A stretch of DNA of 64,000 bases from Muscardinus avellanarius (Eukaryota > Chordata > Mammalia > Rodentia > Gliridae), in NCBI GenBank assembly GCA_963383645.1, contig OY726572.1, forward strand, positions 25,860,792 to 25,924,791. The letters are read 5' to 3'. Below the pieces are notes generated by a model. That model ran no database searches. It saw only the letters and a program-made list of their open reading frames with translations, and was not told where the DNA came from. Both the position numbers and the translations under genes were made by a program. Below are positions 44,221 through 54,292 of this stretch, in pieces (position 1 is the first letter of the stretch; each line of letters begins with the position of its first letter).

Positions 44221-44878
44221 TGAATAATGTACTTTTTATTGCATGGTGTGACTAAGTTATGGCATCATAAATTTGTAATATATCCTGTTTGTATTCTTTT
44301 CCAAGTGTATAATATTGGTGTGGAGTTTTCATGACAGAATATACACATTTTGTAAATCTGTAAAAAAAATACTTTACACTAAAAAGAAATAATTCAATCA
44401 AGAATGGGCAATTAAACTAAATAGACACTTCACATAAGTGAAAGTGGCCAATAAATACATAAAAAGTTCAACATCATTAGCAATCAAGGAAATGCAAATC
44501 AAATCTACACTGAGATTCCATCTAACCCTAATCAGAATGGCAATCGTCAAGAAATCAAAAGACAATAATAAGTGCCAGTGAGGATGTGGGGAAATTGGAA
44601 CTCTTCTATACTGTTAATGGGAATGCAAATTAGTTTAGCTGCCATAACAATAAGAGTGGAAATTCCTCAGAAAACTGAGAACGGATCCATCATATGACTG
44701 GCTATACCACTCCTGGGTATCTTTTCAAAGGGGCTGAAGTCAGAGAACTACAGTAATATATGCATACCCATGTTCATAGCTGCACAATTCACAATAGTCA
44801 AATTATGGGACCAACCTAGGTGTCTATCACCATACCGGACTAAAATATTAAATTTTAGGCACATTAAGACTACTGTTG

Positions 44879-44956
44879 GGACAGGCGCGCGGGCCCCACA
44901 GTGCCTCGCCCTGATCCCCGGGAGAGCCGTGCCATTAAAACTTTACATGCCATGTG
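44879..44956 (+). repeat. R region, 5' copy
   Basis: 78 nt, identical to 47,711-47,788; contains attaaa. Confidence 0.95.
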
Positions 44957-45043
44957 TACCGGACCTCTCTCGTGTTTTTCACACTCCGCCGTACGCACAT
45001 TATTTTTATTTTACTCGCATTTAATTTTTTATTTTACTTACCA
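44957..45043 (+). repeat. U5 region
   Basis: 87 nt, T-rich, ending CA just before the primer-binding site. Confidence 0.8.
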
Positions 45044-45045
45044 TT

Positions 45046-45060
45046 TGGTGCCGAACCGGG
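45046..45060 (+). promoter_or_regulatory. Primer-binding site, tRNA-Phe-like
   Basis: tggtgccgaaccggg matches the complement of the tRNA-Phe 3' end (tggtgccgaaacccggga) with two bases missing. tRNA-Phe primers are known for IAP and HERV-F type elements. Confidence 0.75.
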
Positions 45061-45266
45061 AGAACTCTTGGGTCCCTCCCCATTTTTTTCTTTTTTTTTC
45101 CTTTTTTCTCTTTTTATTTTTACTTTCTTTTTGAGCCCCGGACTCTCCGACCCGCCAGCAGCTCGACTGTGAGGTCCCACACCAGCGCTCCGCTTGCAGG
45201 CGTTGCTCCCACCACTGCCGCCGCTGCCGCCCCGTCCCTGCCCGGACCGTAAGCCTTCTTCCCCAG

Positions 45267-45611
45267 CCCCGCGCTCTCCGGGAGAACCGGCGGCCTTCTT
45301 CCCGCCCCAGGCTCTGCTGAGAGCTCGCGACCATCTTTCCAGCCACGAGCTCTGCTGAGAGCTCGCGGCCATCTTTTCGGCCCCGAGCTCTGCTGAGAGC
45401 CGGTGGCCATCTTTCCAGCCCCGAGCTCTGCTGAGAGCTCGCGGCCATCTTTTCAGCCCCACGATCTGCTGAGAGCCGTTGGCCATCTTTTCAGCCCCGC
45501 GCTCTGCTGAGAGCCCGCAGCCATCTTTTCGGCCCCGCGCTCTGCTGAGAGCCGGTGGCCATCTTTTCCCGCCCATGTGCTCTCTTCTGGAGCACCGGAG
45601 GCCATCTTCCA
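45267..45611 (+). repeat. 38-bp tandem repeat with YY1-like motifs
   Basis: About nine units of type gctctgctgagagctcgcgg plus ccatcttttcggcccc. Most units carry (g)gccatctt, the reverse of the YY1 core aagatggc. Lies in the leader of the ERV RNA. Confidence 0.88.
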
Positions 45612-46450
45612 CTGCCACCGCGGCCTCAGCAACCACCGCCGGGGCGTGCAGGCTCCGCCGGCCGCCAGGCTGCCAGTTCCACCCGCCCGGAGCCAGGCTC
45701 CTTGGGTAATGCTGGCACCTGTTCTGCTTGCCGACCTCCTGCACGGGCCAGGACCTCTGCCTGCCGCTTGGACCTCCTAAAACCGCCGTTCCAGCTCGGC
45801 GCTCCAGTCACCGCCAGGACCTCTGGCCGATTTGCCCCGCCCGCCCTGAGCCAGGCTCATTGGGCGGCGCACAGCCGGCTTCGGTGTCCGCCACAGTCAC
45901 CCGCGCCAGGCGTAGCTCTACTTGCTGCTGCTGCTCCGTTTCACCCGCCCAAGCCAGGCTCACTGGCGGTGCTCCTCGGGGCCCAGCCTCAGCGACTGCC
46001 ACGTGCCTGGAAGCCATTTTGTCTCCACGCCGCAGGCCCGGCAAGCCATGCCGCCTGCGCACCCCCACTGATCCTGCCTGCGCCAGCCGCCAGTGCCGTC
46101 CACACCAGCCACCGGCATCCACGCGCCCCAGCTCCACCACGCTCCCAGCAGCTTCTCAGTGCTTCTGTCGCAGCCAGCGCTGGCTGGCAACACTTCACTC
46201 CGGTAAACTGCCTCCTTCCCTTGGTTAGCGGGTTCCGGACTTGGGTCTTCCGGTCCACTGGGACCCAAAAATCCAAGCGCTTGGTGACCCATTGTCCCCC
46301 GGTCCACTGGGACCACCCTGCGGATGACCAGGTCATCCTCCGGTTTTGAGAAGGAATGAAGACGTTCTTCCCTATCTCTTAACCTCCGTTTCCGAACGAT
46401 TGAGCAGGGAAATCGGGGACGCCCATTTCCTGTTCTTCGTTTCCGCCCAC
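45612..46450 (+). other. GC-rich ERV leader/internal sequence
   Basis: Holds three dispersed copies of a block cacccgccc..gagccaggctc..ttggg (near 45,676, 45,837 and 45,938) and a duplicated ccggtccactgggacc (46,250 and 46,300). A 264-codon open frame crosses it but shows low-complexity Pro/Ala/Ser sequence and no retroviral domain; I do not treat it as a gene. Confidence 0.6.
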
Positions 46451-46459
46451 AAACCAATT

Positions 46460-47310
46460 ATGGGGAGTCGAACCTTTATACTAGCAGATGCCCTGAGAGC
46501 CTGTCTGCCTTGATACGAGTTGGGAAATAGGTTGCGGTGGCCCAGGAACAGTTAGGAACTTTTCTAAGTGGTCTGGTATCCCTCCAAATGCTCTCCCCCA
46601 TCAGCTTCCATTTATTTTCCCGCCAGCTGCCATTTTGTGATGGCTCATAGTCGCTGCCTGGTGATGTCACAGTCGCCATCTTGGCCCGCGCCAGACTGCA
46701 ATTTTGCTGGGCGGCCCGTGTGGGCGCGCCCTAGGTGCTGTGGGAAACACCGGGGCTGGGGTGACACCCTCTGCCCATGGGGAGTCTGCGTTGCCATTCT
46801 TGCCGGACACCAGCCCCGGGACGCACTCTTTGTGAGTATAGGTCCGTCAAAGACACAGAACCTTAACATAGCATCTAAGTTTTAATTCCAGAGAGAAACA
46901 GGCGGAAATGGAGCATACACTCCGACTTTGCCAAAAAGCAGATCCCTGGTAGCTGCCCTTCGGCTGGCGGTGGCGGCTCAGCCCCCTGGAGCGCCACCTA
47001 GGTGTGGAGGACTGCAACAACAACTACCTCCAGGAGCCTGCCTCAAGTGGGGCAAAGCCACGCCTACCAATCAGACTGCTCGGCGTGTGGCCAGGAGGGC
47101 CACTGGAACAGTGCCCTTGGAAAAGGGTGAGCCCCAGGTGCCTCAACACAGGGGGAGCACCTTTCCAGACCAGGCCCCGCCGCTGGCCCTACTCAGCCTG
47201 GCTGAAGACTGATGGCTCCTGGATCCCTCAACCTCCATCCTCTTTGCCAGCTCAGGGTAGCTCTCCAGGTACTGAGTAAGCCAGTCTCCTTTTTGGTCAC
47301 CTGCTCAATC
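46460..47310 (+). other. ERV internal sequence, no recognisable domain
   Basis: An ATG-GGG start at 46,460, of the kind that begins many gag genes, opens only about 17 codons. More YY1-like motifs occur at about 46,673 (gccatcttgg). Could be a gag stub or unrelated. Confidence 0.4.
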
Positions 47311-47316
47311 TCATGA

Positions 47317-47336
47317 TTTGTTTTTTTCTTTAATAG
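47317..47336 (+). promoter_or_regulatory. Candidate splice acceptor in the ERV RNA
   Basis: tttgtttttttctttaatag: a strong pyrimidine tract ending in AG, in the 3' part where a subgenomic acceptor could lie. Confidence 0.45.
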
Positions 47337-47538
47337 CCCTTGCCTGTTCAAGCCTCCTCAAGCGCACATCACTAAGCTGTCCAGGGTAACCTCCAATTCG
47401 CACTGCAGCTATGCACCCACCTGCACCCCCTTCTGGGGGACTGGACTCCCGACTCCTCCCAGCCTGGGGCCCCTGACGACGCCCCTTGACAGCAGGAAGA
47501 AGCTAGAGGGTCCAACGTCATCCATTATCCCTACCATC

Positions 47539-47550
47539 AAAAGGCCGGAA
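47539..47550 (+). promoter_or_regulatory. Polypurine tract (degenerate)
   Basis: aaaaggccggaa directly before the TG that starts U3. The inner cc is unusual. Confidence 0.65.
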
Positions 47551-47710
47551 TGTTAAGTTGGGTCCTGCACTCATGTGACTTTGTGTCACATGACCTCTGC
47601 AGGGCAAGGGAGGGGCTGAAACCCCCCGCGAGAATTGGGCGTTCCCGCGAGTAAACCCTCATCTCGCGAGATGCATACCTTGAAAAGGAGAGCCCGCGTC
47701 CTCAAGCTTC
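47551..47710 (+). promoter_or_regulatory. U3 promoter region
   Basis: 160 nt from TG to the R start. No good TATA box near the start site (47,711). It holds a 9-bp inverted repeat (tcatgtgac, 5-nt gap, gtcacatga; 47,571-47,593) whose arms are M-box/CLEAR-like E-boxes. It also holds TCTCGCGAGA at 47,662-47,671, about 40 nt before the start, a palindrome known from TATA-less promoters. Confidence 0.8.
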
Positions 47711-47788
47711 GGACAGGCGCGCGGGCCCCACAGTGCCTCGCCCTGATCCCCGGGAGAGCCGTGCCATTAAAACTTTACATGCCATGTG
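47711..47788 (+). terminator. R region, 3' copy, with poly(A) signal
   Basis: Signal attaaa at 47,766-47,771 and cleavage about 17 nt later, where the A18 tract begins. Confidence 0.92.
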
Positions 47789-47817
47789 AAAAAAAAAAAA
47801 AAAAAAGACTACTGTTG

Positions 47818-48943
47818 TTATGTTTACCAAAAAGTAATATGTATATGTGTGTAGGTGCATGATCCTGTGTCTATGTATAAAACATATTCTATTAACCACG
47901 TATTATGTAATATTATACATGTGCACATACACACACTGAAGTATAATAGTTACAGATAAAAAGTCTTAGATGTTGGGGATTTGCTTAAAACTAATACAGG
48001 AAGGTAGGAAGTGGATGAGCATGTGGACGCAGGAAGAGAAGACTCTTGGGTACAGAATGGGAGAACCGCTGTTGGGAACGGGAACGCAGACGAGGAGCTC
48101 ATGGAGGAACCAGTGTCTAGCGGGTTGGTGACCTGGACCAAGGTCATGCCACAAAGTAGAAGAATTTGAGACATATTTTGGCGATAGACTTAGTGGTGAA
48201 TCGAATGTCTAGGTCAGGGAAAGGACAAAACAACACGCGACTTCCAGGTTTCCGGCGGGAATGCTGAATTGATGTGGAACCACTCACAGAGAGGGAGACA
48301 TGGATGAGGATGTGTCAGGGAGGTTCACTGGTGGGAAGTAGACTTCTGACAGCATCTCTAGTATTTTTTTGACTTTTTGATTTTTATGAGCAATCCAGGA
48401 ACATACCGAGGAGATAATTATCAAGGATAAATCATGGAGTTTGAGATGAAATTATATCATTGAGAGGATGGATTGTAAATCCAGGAGAATTGATGAGCCC
48501 AGCCAGGCAGAGTACATACAGGCAAACATTTATGTAACTCTAATCTATCAGGCACTCAATAAATTTACTGACCGAAGGGAGAAAGCAAGTCAAAGGCAAA
48601 CGCTGGTTAAATACAGCAAAGTGGAGTGTTGGGTGGGGGAGGAAGAAGGAGGCCTCCCAGCCTTAGGTCTCCACCCAGTCACAGGGAATGGAATGAATTT
48701 AAGTCAACAAACTCAAGTTCAATGACATCTGAAGTACTGTCACAGGCAATAATTCTTCCAAAGGAAGCCATGACTTTTATTAATGACATCATTCTTCCAG
48801 CCTCCTCAAAGACTGAATTTAAAGGGCTTCATCAGGCACTGGATAAAATCTCATGCCTGGCATCTTAGATCCCCTTAGTATCCATGCAAAAAGATGGGGC
48901 CGAAAGCTGGTACAGCTATCATAAGCAAATTAGAAATTTTCTT
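47818..48943. other. Unassigned sequence
   Basis: No repeat family or gene recognised. A purine-rich stretch at 48,000-48,130. Confidence 0.35.
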
Positions 48944-49165
48944 AGTCAGACATGGTAGTGGTGCACACCTGTGATCCCAGTACTTGGGAGGCTGAGAAAA
49001 GAGAATTGCAGGTTCACAGCCAGCCTCAGCAATTCAGGAATACTCTCAGCAACCTAGTGAGACTCTGCTTCCAGATAAGAAATTCAGAAAACTGGGCTGA
49101 GAGTATAGCTCAGAGGTAGAATGCTTCTGGATTCAATCCCCAGTACCTCAAAAATAAATAAATAT
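48944..49165 (+). repeat. Older B1-ID SINE
   Basis: agtcagacatggtagtggtg ... tatagctcagaggtagaatg, (AAAT)n tail. Confidence 0.87.
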
Positions 49166-49167
49166 AA

Positions 49168-49237
49168 AAAAGGCTGGAGGTGTAGCTCAGAGATAAAATG
49201 CCCCTGGATTCCACCCCTAGTACCTAAATAATAAAAC
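49168..49237 (+). repeat. ID-like monomer
   Basis: aggctggaggtgtagctcag ... cacccctagtacc with A-rich end, directly after a SINE tail, as at 3,091. Confidence 0.7.
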
Positions 49238-49934
49238 TAGAATCTTCTCTGTAGAAGGATGCTGGGATGGACAAGTGATCAGAGGGGAGAGGCTGGCCCA
49301 GAGTACCCTCTCACTAGTTCTCAAGACTTGTTTATACAGCTCCTCAGTGCTCCCCCAGTTTTCTCCCACCCTGAATACACAGGCTATGAGTGAGTGCAAG
49401 TTTATGGAGACAGTTGATTCCAGCCTCTTACTTGCTGTGTCCGATGTTTTATGATGTGTTGAGGAGACTCCTGACAAAAGGACTCTGTATAACTGCCTTT
49501 TATTAGTTTCTTCTTTGTGATGTATCAGGCCAGAGGATGTGTGTAACCTGATCGACCTATAAAAATTATAATCTCTTCTATTTTTATGATCTTCCAGGAA
49601 AAAAATCCATTTAGAGGAAAAGTAATGATTTTCAGAACTAATTCTCAAAACCCTACTATCATGTTACCAAAAAAAAAAAATGGAGCTTAGCCCTGCTGAG
49701 GGGTCTCAACTTCTCTGGTCATTTTACATAGAGGGTGGCACATTCAAGAACTCAGGAAGCAGAGGCTTTGGAGGTAGGGGTCCCTGAGAGTATAGTATTG
49801 GTGTGCAGGAGGGATGAGGAGAAAGACGAGTTCAGGGCATTCAGTACACTGCTGGGATGCCCTTTCTCCAGGACCTTCAGCCGAGCACAATGAAAGGTCT
49901 CGATTGCTACCAGATCTCTCAAAACAGTCATCGC
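49238..49934. other. Unassigned sequence
   Basis: Nothing recognised; an A-run at 49,669. Confidence 0.35.
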
Positions 49935-50113
49935 AGCAGGGCATGGTAGCACCTCCTATGATTGCAGTAGTTGGGAGATAAACAGGAGGATCACAGGTTC
50001 GAGGATGGTCTCAGCAACTTGGCAAGACTCAGCAACCTGGTGAGATCCTGTTTCAAAATAAAAAATAAAATAGGCCTGGGGGTATCATTCAAAGGTAGAG
50101 TACCCCTGGATTC

Positions 50114-50163
<50 letters not shown>
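49935..50163 (+). repeat. B1-ID SINE with (CA)n tail
   Basis: Right half runs directly into about 22 CA units at 50,117-50,163. Confidence 0.87.
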
Positions 50164-50165
<2 letters not shown>

Positions 50166-50189
50166 ATAGTAATCATGGCTAAATTCACA

Positions 50190-50300
50190 ATCTCAGTTTA
50201 TTCCCAAAATAATCCCCTGAAGTAGGTATGCAGCTTCTTGCAAATTAAGGAGCTGAGGCTGGGAAGAGCTAAGTAAGTTGCCCAGGGCCAGGCCACTTAG
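50190..50300 (-). repeat. MIR-like fragment
   Basis: aaggagctgaggctgggaag ... agtaagttgcccaggg is the conserved MIR core, reverse orientation likely. Confidence 0.55.
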
Positions 50301-50824
50301 GGCGGGCAGCCTTGATCTGGTTGCAGGGCACCTCAGTGTCTGCTCTGTACCCAAATGTAAACATCCCCCATCTCTGTGCCCCAGAAAGCAGCAAACACAA
50401 AACTTCCAGAATGCTTCTGTATGATGTCCTCAGCCCTTTGACCTGCCTCCGCCTCACTCCCACCACAGCTGATAGGCACCTGGCATCACCCCACCAGTAC
50501 AGAAAGTACAGGTGGGAGTTGCTGACCTGTAACTCTGCCTCTCTCCTTCTCACTTAAAGAGGAGCACATCGGAATCCAGGTTAGGAGTCACACTGTATTT
50601 ACTCCAACTCGTTCTCATGTAAGTCATCTACAAACATCCCATTCGTAGTAATAGATGATTAGCAGCAGCAACTCCTTTGTAGAGTAGCCTCACACTCCAC
50701 CAGAAGAAATACCTGCTGCTGCATCCCTGAGAAGACCACTTAGATTTTCTTGAATACTGTCCCCTGTTGATAATCACCCACCCCTGTCTACGCCTACTGA
50801 CCTTTCAGCCCTTCATAAGGGTAA
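50301..50824. other. Unassigned sequence
   Basis: Nothing recognised. Confidence 0.35.
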
Positions 50825-50995
50825 CGAGCATGGAGTTTGGAGTTAGATCTACCTGGTTTACATCCTGTATGCAAAGAGTGGTACCATGACTTTTACTTGT
50901 CTGCTAAAATAATGTATAATACAGACAAGTCTCAATTATTTACTACCCACTCCTATTTCCTCTGTGAAATATAAGTGAGTTACTTTGGGTAAGAG
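50825..50995 (+). repeat. MIR-like fragment
   Basis: gagcatggagtttggagtta gatctacctgg and later ctgtgaaatataagtgagtt follow MIR order. Confidence 0.6.
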
Positions 50996-51006
50996 TTATA
51001 ATTGAA

Positions 51007-51342
51007 GCCAGGCATGGTGGCACTGGCCTATCATCCCAGTACTTGGGAAACTGAGACAGGAGGTAACAGGTTTGAGGCCAATCTCAGCAATTTAGCAAGG
51101 CGATCAGTAACTTAGTAAGACCCTGTTTCAAAATAAAAAAATAAGCCGGGCGTGGTGGCGCACGCTTGCAATCCCCGCGCTTGGGAGGCTGAGACAGGAC
51201 GATCACACAGGTTCGAAGCCAGCCTCAGCTACTTAGTGAGGCTCTCAACAACTTAGTGAGACCCTGTTTCCAAATAAAATATAAAACAGGTCTGGGAGTA
51301 TAGCCCAGAGGTAGAAAGCCTCTGGGTTCTACCCCAGTACCA

Positions 51343-51377
<35 letters not shown>

Positions 51378-51440
51378 AATAGGTTTGGGGGTGTAGCTTA
51401 GAAGTAGAATGCCCATGGGTTCAATCCCCAGTATAAAAAA
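51007..51440 (+). repeat. SINE interrupted by a SINE
   Basis: B1 half at 51,007-51,142 and ID half at 51,376-51,440, split in the A-rich linker. Confidence 0.87.
51143..51375 (+). repeat. B1-ID SINE, type II, (AAAT)n tail
   Basis: Young-looking copy in the linker of the older one. Confidence 0.92.
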
Positions 51441-51639
51441 AGAGGTCACAATCAAATGTTTGCCACTACACTAAGAGACATTGTGGCAGTAAAATGCAGC
51501 TATGTACATGTTTAGCCCTAAAGCATGAAGAGGTCGACAGGCCCTTTATATCCTTAAGAAACTAAAGAGCTTTTACTTGTGTAGGTGCTAACTATCAACA
51601 TTTTTCATAATGGATATTGATATTGAGAAAATTTAAACC

Positions 51640-51766
51640 TTTTTGTTTTGATGCTGGGGACGAGCCATACTCTAAGCCCTATTTTTTTTTTTTTTTTTGA
51701 AACAGGGACTCACTAATTTGCGAAAGGCCTCACTGAATTGCTGAGACTGGCCTCAAACTTATGTAA
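51640..51766 (-). repeat. Partial SINE
   Basis: Inverse ID half and linker; B1 half missing. Confidence 0.7.
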
Positions 51767-52039
51767 ACATTTATTAATTCATAGAAAGACAGTAATGATG
51801 AGCACATTGTGTGTTAACAAAAGCAACATGTTGATGTTATTATGAAGTTCATTTTGATCCAAGGAACCATGTAATCTGTTGTAAAGTGTCAGTTTGTTCC
51901 AGAGCATAAAAGAGTGCAATTAAAAACAAAATTTGGTGAGTGAATTTTGTTTCCTTTCATTTTTAACACCTAGATCTGAAAAGGAGATATGAAATACATT
52001 AAAGTCTCAGTGAAGTTGTTGTTGTATTTGTTGTTGTTG
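51767..52039. other. Unassigned sequence
   Basis: AT-rich; ends in (TTG)n next to a SINE tail. Confidence 0.3.
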
Positions 52040-52258
52040 TTGTGTGGTTTTTGTTTTATTTTGTTTTTCTGCACTAGAGGTTGAATCCAAAGACTATACC
52101 ACAAGCCCTTTTTATATTTTTCTTTTGAAAGAGAGTTTCACATGGTTGCTGAGAGTCTCATTACATTGTTGAGACGGTCCTCAAATCTGCAATCCTCCTA
52201 TCTCACTCAGCCTCCCAAATACTGGGATTATAGGCATGCACTACCCACCATGCCTGGC
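52040..52258 (-). repeat. Old B1-ID SINE
   Basis: Inverse dimer ending aggcatgcac ... catgcctggct. Confidence 0.85.
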
Positions 52259-52299
52259 TTTGATGAAGTTTTGATAGGTTTGCTTCCATGGTTGCCCAC

Positions 52300-52935
52300 A
52301 CTTATTCTTTATCTTCTGAGTAATCTGCCTATGTGGCAAAGGATCTGCGTTTCCTAGAATAATAATTTGTGCTTATGTTGATTTCTATCTCCTTAGTTAT
52401 CTAAGAGGGAAACAGCGCAGCTGCGAAAGCACAGCTCAGATTTTCAGCCTTTTGTTTCAGACCATCTTTGTGAGCAAACAGCCTTAGAAGACACAGAGTC
52501 TCCCCTGGGAGCCAATGGCAGGTCTGCCTCCAGGGCAAAGGTCAGGCAGCTCTGTGTGCAGATCATTATAAAACATTCAGGTTTCTTAAGACCTAGGCCC
52601 TTCATCTGGGAAACCATCCAACCATGTGTGCATGAAGATGCACACCATCTTTCCTCAGACTTCTGCACATCCCAGTCTACCATAAGATTTGGAGTGAGGT
52701 CAAGAAAACCAACGGGAACATGAAGCTCCGGTGATAACCAAGTCCTTTTCCTCTGACCTGAGGTGTCCATGTCTTCTGCCAACATCCCTGAAGCTCTGTC
52801 AGATTAATTTGTTAGCCAGCAAATGGGGGGGGTCTCAGACTTTGCATAGTTCTTCATAAATGTTTCCTCGTTCATAAAACAAGAGGGCTAATTTTCTTTC
52901 CAATGTTGTCCATGATATTAGTGTTTAAAATATCT
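52300..52935. other. Unassigned sequence, possibly LTR-derived
   Basis: A 113-codon minus frame (52,444-52,785) shows no known domain. Composition resembles an old LTR but I cannot place it. Confidence 0.3.
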
Positions 52936-52939
52936 TTGT

Positions 52940-53141
52940 GGCTGGGTGTGGCGGCGCACACTTGTAATCCCAGCATCTGGGAGGCTGAGACAGGTGAATC
53001 ACGGTTTGTGGACAGCCTCAGCTACTTAGTGAGGCTCTCTGCAACTCAGTGAGACCCTGTTTCAAAATAAAGAATAAAAAATAGGGCTGGGGGTGTAGCT
53101 CGGAGGTAGGATGCCCATGGGTTTCAACCCCAGGAGCACAA

Positions 53142-53176
<35 letters not shown>

Positions 53177-53177
53177 A
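52940..53177 (+). repeat. B1-ID SINE, type III, (AAAT)n tail
   Basis: Flanked by aatatctt on both sides. Confidence 0.9.
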
Positions 53178-53334
53178 TATCTTACTGTGGCTTTAACTAC
53201 ATGTGTAACCAAGTATTACTTTTCCAGCACCCACAAACCTATCTCCAGCAAGTGTTCAAATCTTCTCTCCCAATTTGTTCATATTTGCCTTCCCAGAGAG
53301 ACTCTGAGAAATCACACAAATTCATCCTACCTGC

Positions 53335-53745
53335 TGTGGTTTGAGTGCATTGCCCAGAGGTTTGCCTTCTGGAAGCTTAGTCCTCAGCATGGTGACGTTG
53401 GCGGTCGGGAAACCTTTGAGTGGTAAGGCCTGGTAGGAAGTGACTGGGTCACTGGGGTGCTGCCCTTGGAAGGGGTTAATGTAATCCTTGTAGAACTCTA
53501 GTTTCCATGACAGCCTGTTGTGATAAAATGAACATCCCTGGCCCCTGTGCTCCTCTCTGGCACCCTGATTCACCATGTGACCTTCCCATGCCCTCTCACC
53601 ATCCTCAGCAGAGGCTGAAAATAATGGGCCACCCAACCTTGAACTCTCAGCCTCCAAACCGGTGAGCCTAATAACCCTCTTTTCCTTACAAAGAACTTAA
53701 CCTCAGATATCTTATTATAGCATCAGAAGGCAGACTTAGACACCT
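53335..53745 (+). mobile_element. MaLR LTR relic
   Basis: Starts tgtggtttgagtgcattgcc and ends tcttattatagcatcagaag gcagacttagaca, the frame of MST/MT-type MaLR LTRs. Confidence 0.75.
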
Positions 53746-53825
53746 CCTTTCCCTAGAATTCATAAATTCTTATTGTCTCCTTCGTTTCCCTGGCAATGTA
53801 ATTATTTGCATAGGCAGAAGAATTT

Positions 53826-54044
53826 ATCTTTTCTTTTTTTTTTTCTTTTTTTTTTTTTCTGGTGGTACTGGGGTTCCTGGAAGCCCTTCTACCTCCAGGA
53901 TACACTCCCAGACCTATTTTTTAACTTTTTTTTTATGTGGAAACAGGGTCTCTTAAGCCAGCAAGGCTGGCTCCGAACCAGCGCGATCCTCCTGTCTCCG
54001 CCTCCCAAGCGCAGGGATTACAAGCGTGCACCACCAAGCCCGGC
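53826..54044 (-). repeat. B1-ID SINE, type I
   Basis: Inverse dimer near consensus, ending accaagcccggct. Confidence 0.9.
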
Positions 54045-54292
54045 TTCTTCTTCTTCTCCTTCTCCTTCTCCTTCTCCTTCTCCTTCTCCTTCTCCTTCTT
54101 CTTCTTTTTGTGATACTGGGGATGGAACTCAGGGGCTCCCAGACCTATTTTATATTTTGTTTAGAAACAGGGTCTTACTAAGTTTGGAGGGCCTCACTAA
54201 GTAGCTGAGGCTGGCTTTGAACCTGTGCAATCATCCTGTCTCCACCTCCCAAGTACTGGGATTACAAGCATATGCCACCATGCCCAGCCAGA
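54045..54292 (-). repeat. B1-ID SINE with (TTCTCC)n
   Basis: A hexamer array (about 54,053-54,100) stands in place of the tail, then an inverse type II-like SINE. Confidence 0.87.

Larger units (their letters stand above)
42736..44365 (+). pseudogene. UBE2B: UBE2B (RAD6B) processed pseudogene
   Basis: The parent is the E2 ubiquitin-conjugating enzyme that works with RAD18 and RNF20/40. Here an intronless copy begins 28 nt before the ATG (42,764) and runs past the stop (43,811) into 3' UTR-like sequence. A short A tail and an exact 16-bp duplication aaaatactttacacta (42,720-42,735 and 44,366-44,381) follow. Visible pieces include [24 protein letters not shown] and VEQSWND; the ending WND points to UBE2B over UBE2A (WRD). 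The active-site Cys codon in SICLDI remains, but a 1-bp loss near the start, other indels and four SINEs destroy the frame. Confidence 0.92.
42600..44840 (+). mobile_element. LINE-1 ORF2 fragment split by a processed pseudogene
   Basis: L1 pieces at 42,600-42,735 (agatctttgccagttatccc) and 44,382-44,840 (gaaataattcaatcaagaat to caacctaggtgtctatcac) are colinear with ORF2 near 12,410-13,390. The UBE2B retrocopy fills the gap. Confidence 0.88.
44879..47806 (+). mobile_element. Processed retrocopy of an endogenous retrovirus RNA
   Basis: Order: R, U5, primer-binding site, leader and internal region, polypurine tract, U3, R, poly(A). The 5' end is exactly the R start (no U3) and the 3' end is exactly the R end (no U5), followed by A18. 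An exact 13-bp duplication aagactactgttg flanks it (44,866-44,878 and 47,805-47,817). This is the form of a viral transcript copied by L1 enzymes, not a provirus. No gag, pro, pol or env domain is recognisable in the 2.5-kb inside. That may reflect splicing of the RNA or a non-coding ERV. The low CpG loss suggests it is fairly young. ERV class undecided. Confidence 0.92.

Noticed and set aside
45555..46349. 264-codon plus frame in the ERV copy
   Set aside because: Pro/Ala/Ser-rich, with overlapping long frames on both strands, as expected from GC-rich sequence; no retroviral domain seen.
44879..47806. Ordinary provirus or solo LTR
   Set aside because: No U3 at the 5' end, no U5 at the 3' end, poly(A) present and the duplication is 13 bp.
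49168..49237. tRNA gene
   Set aside because: ID-type units keep tRNA-like boxes but lack a proper cloverleaf and have A tails; they are SINE parts.
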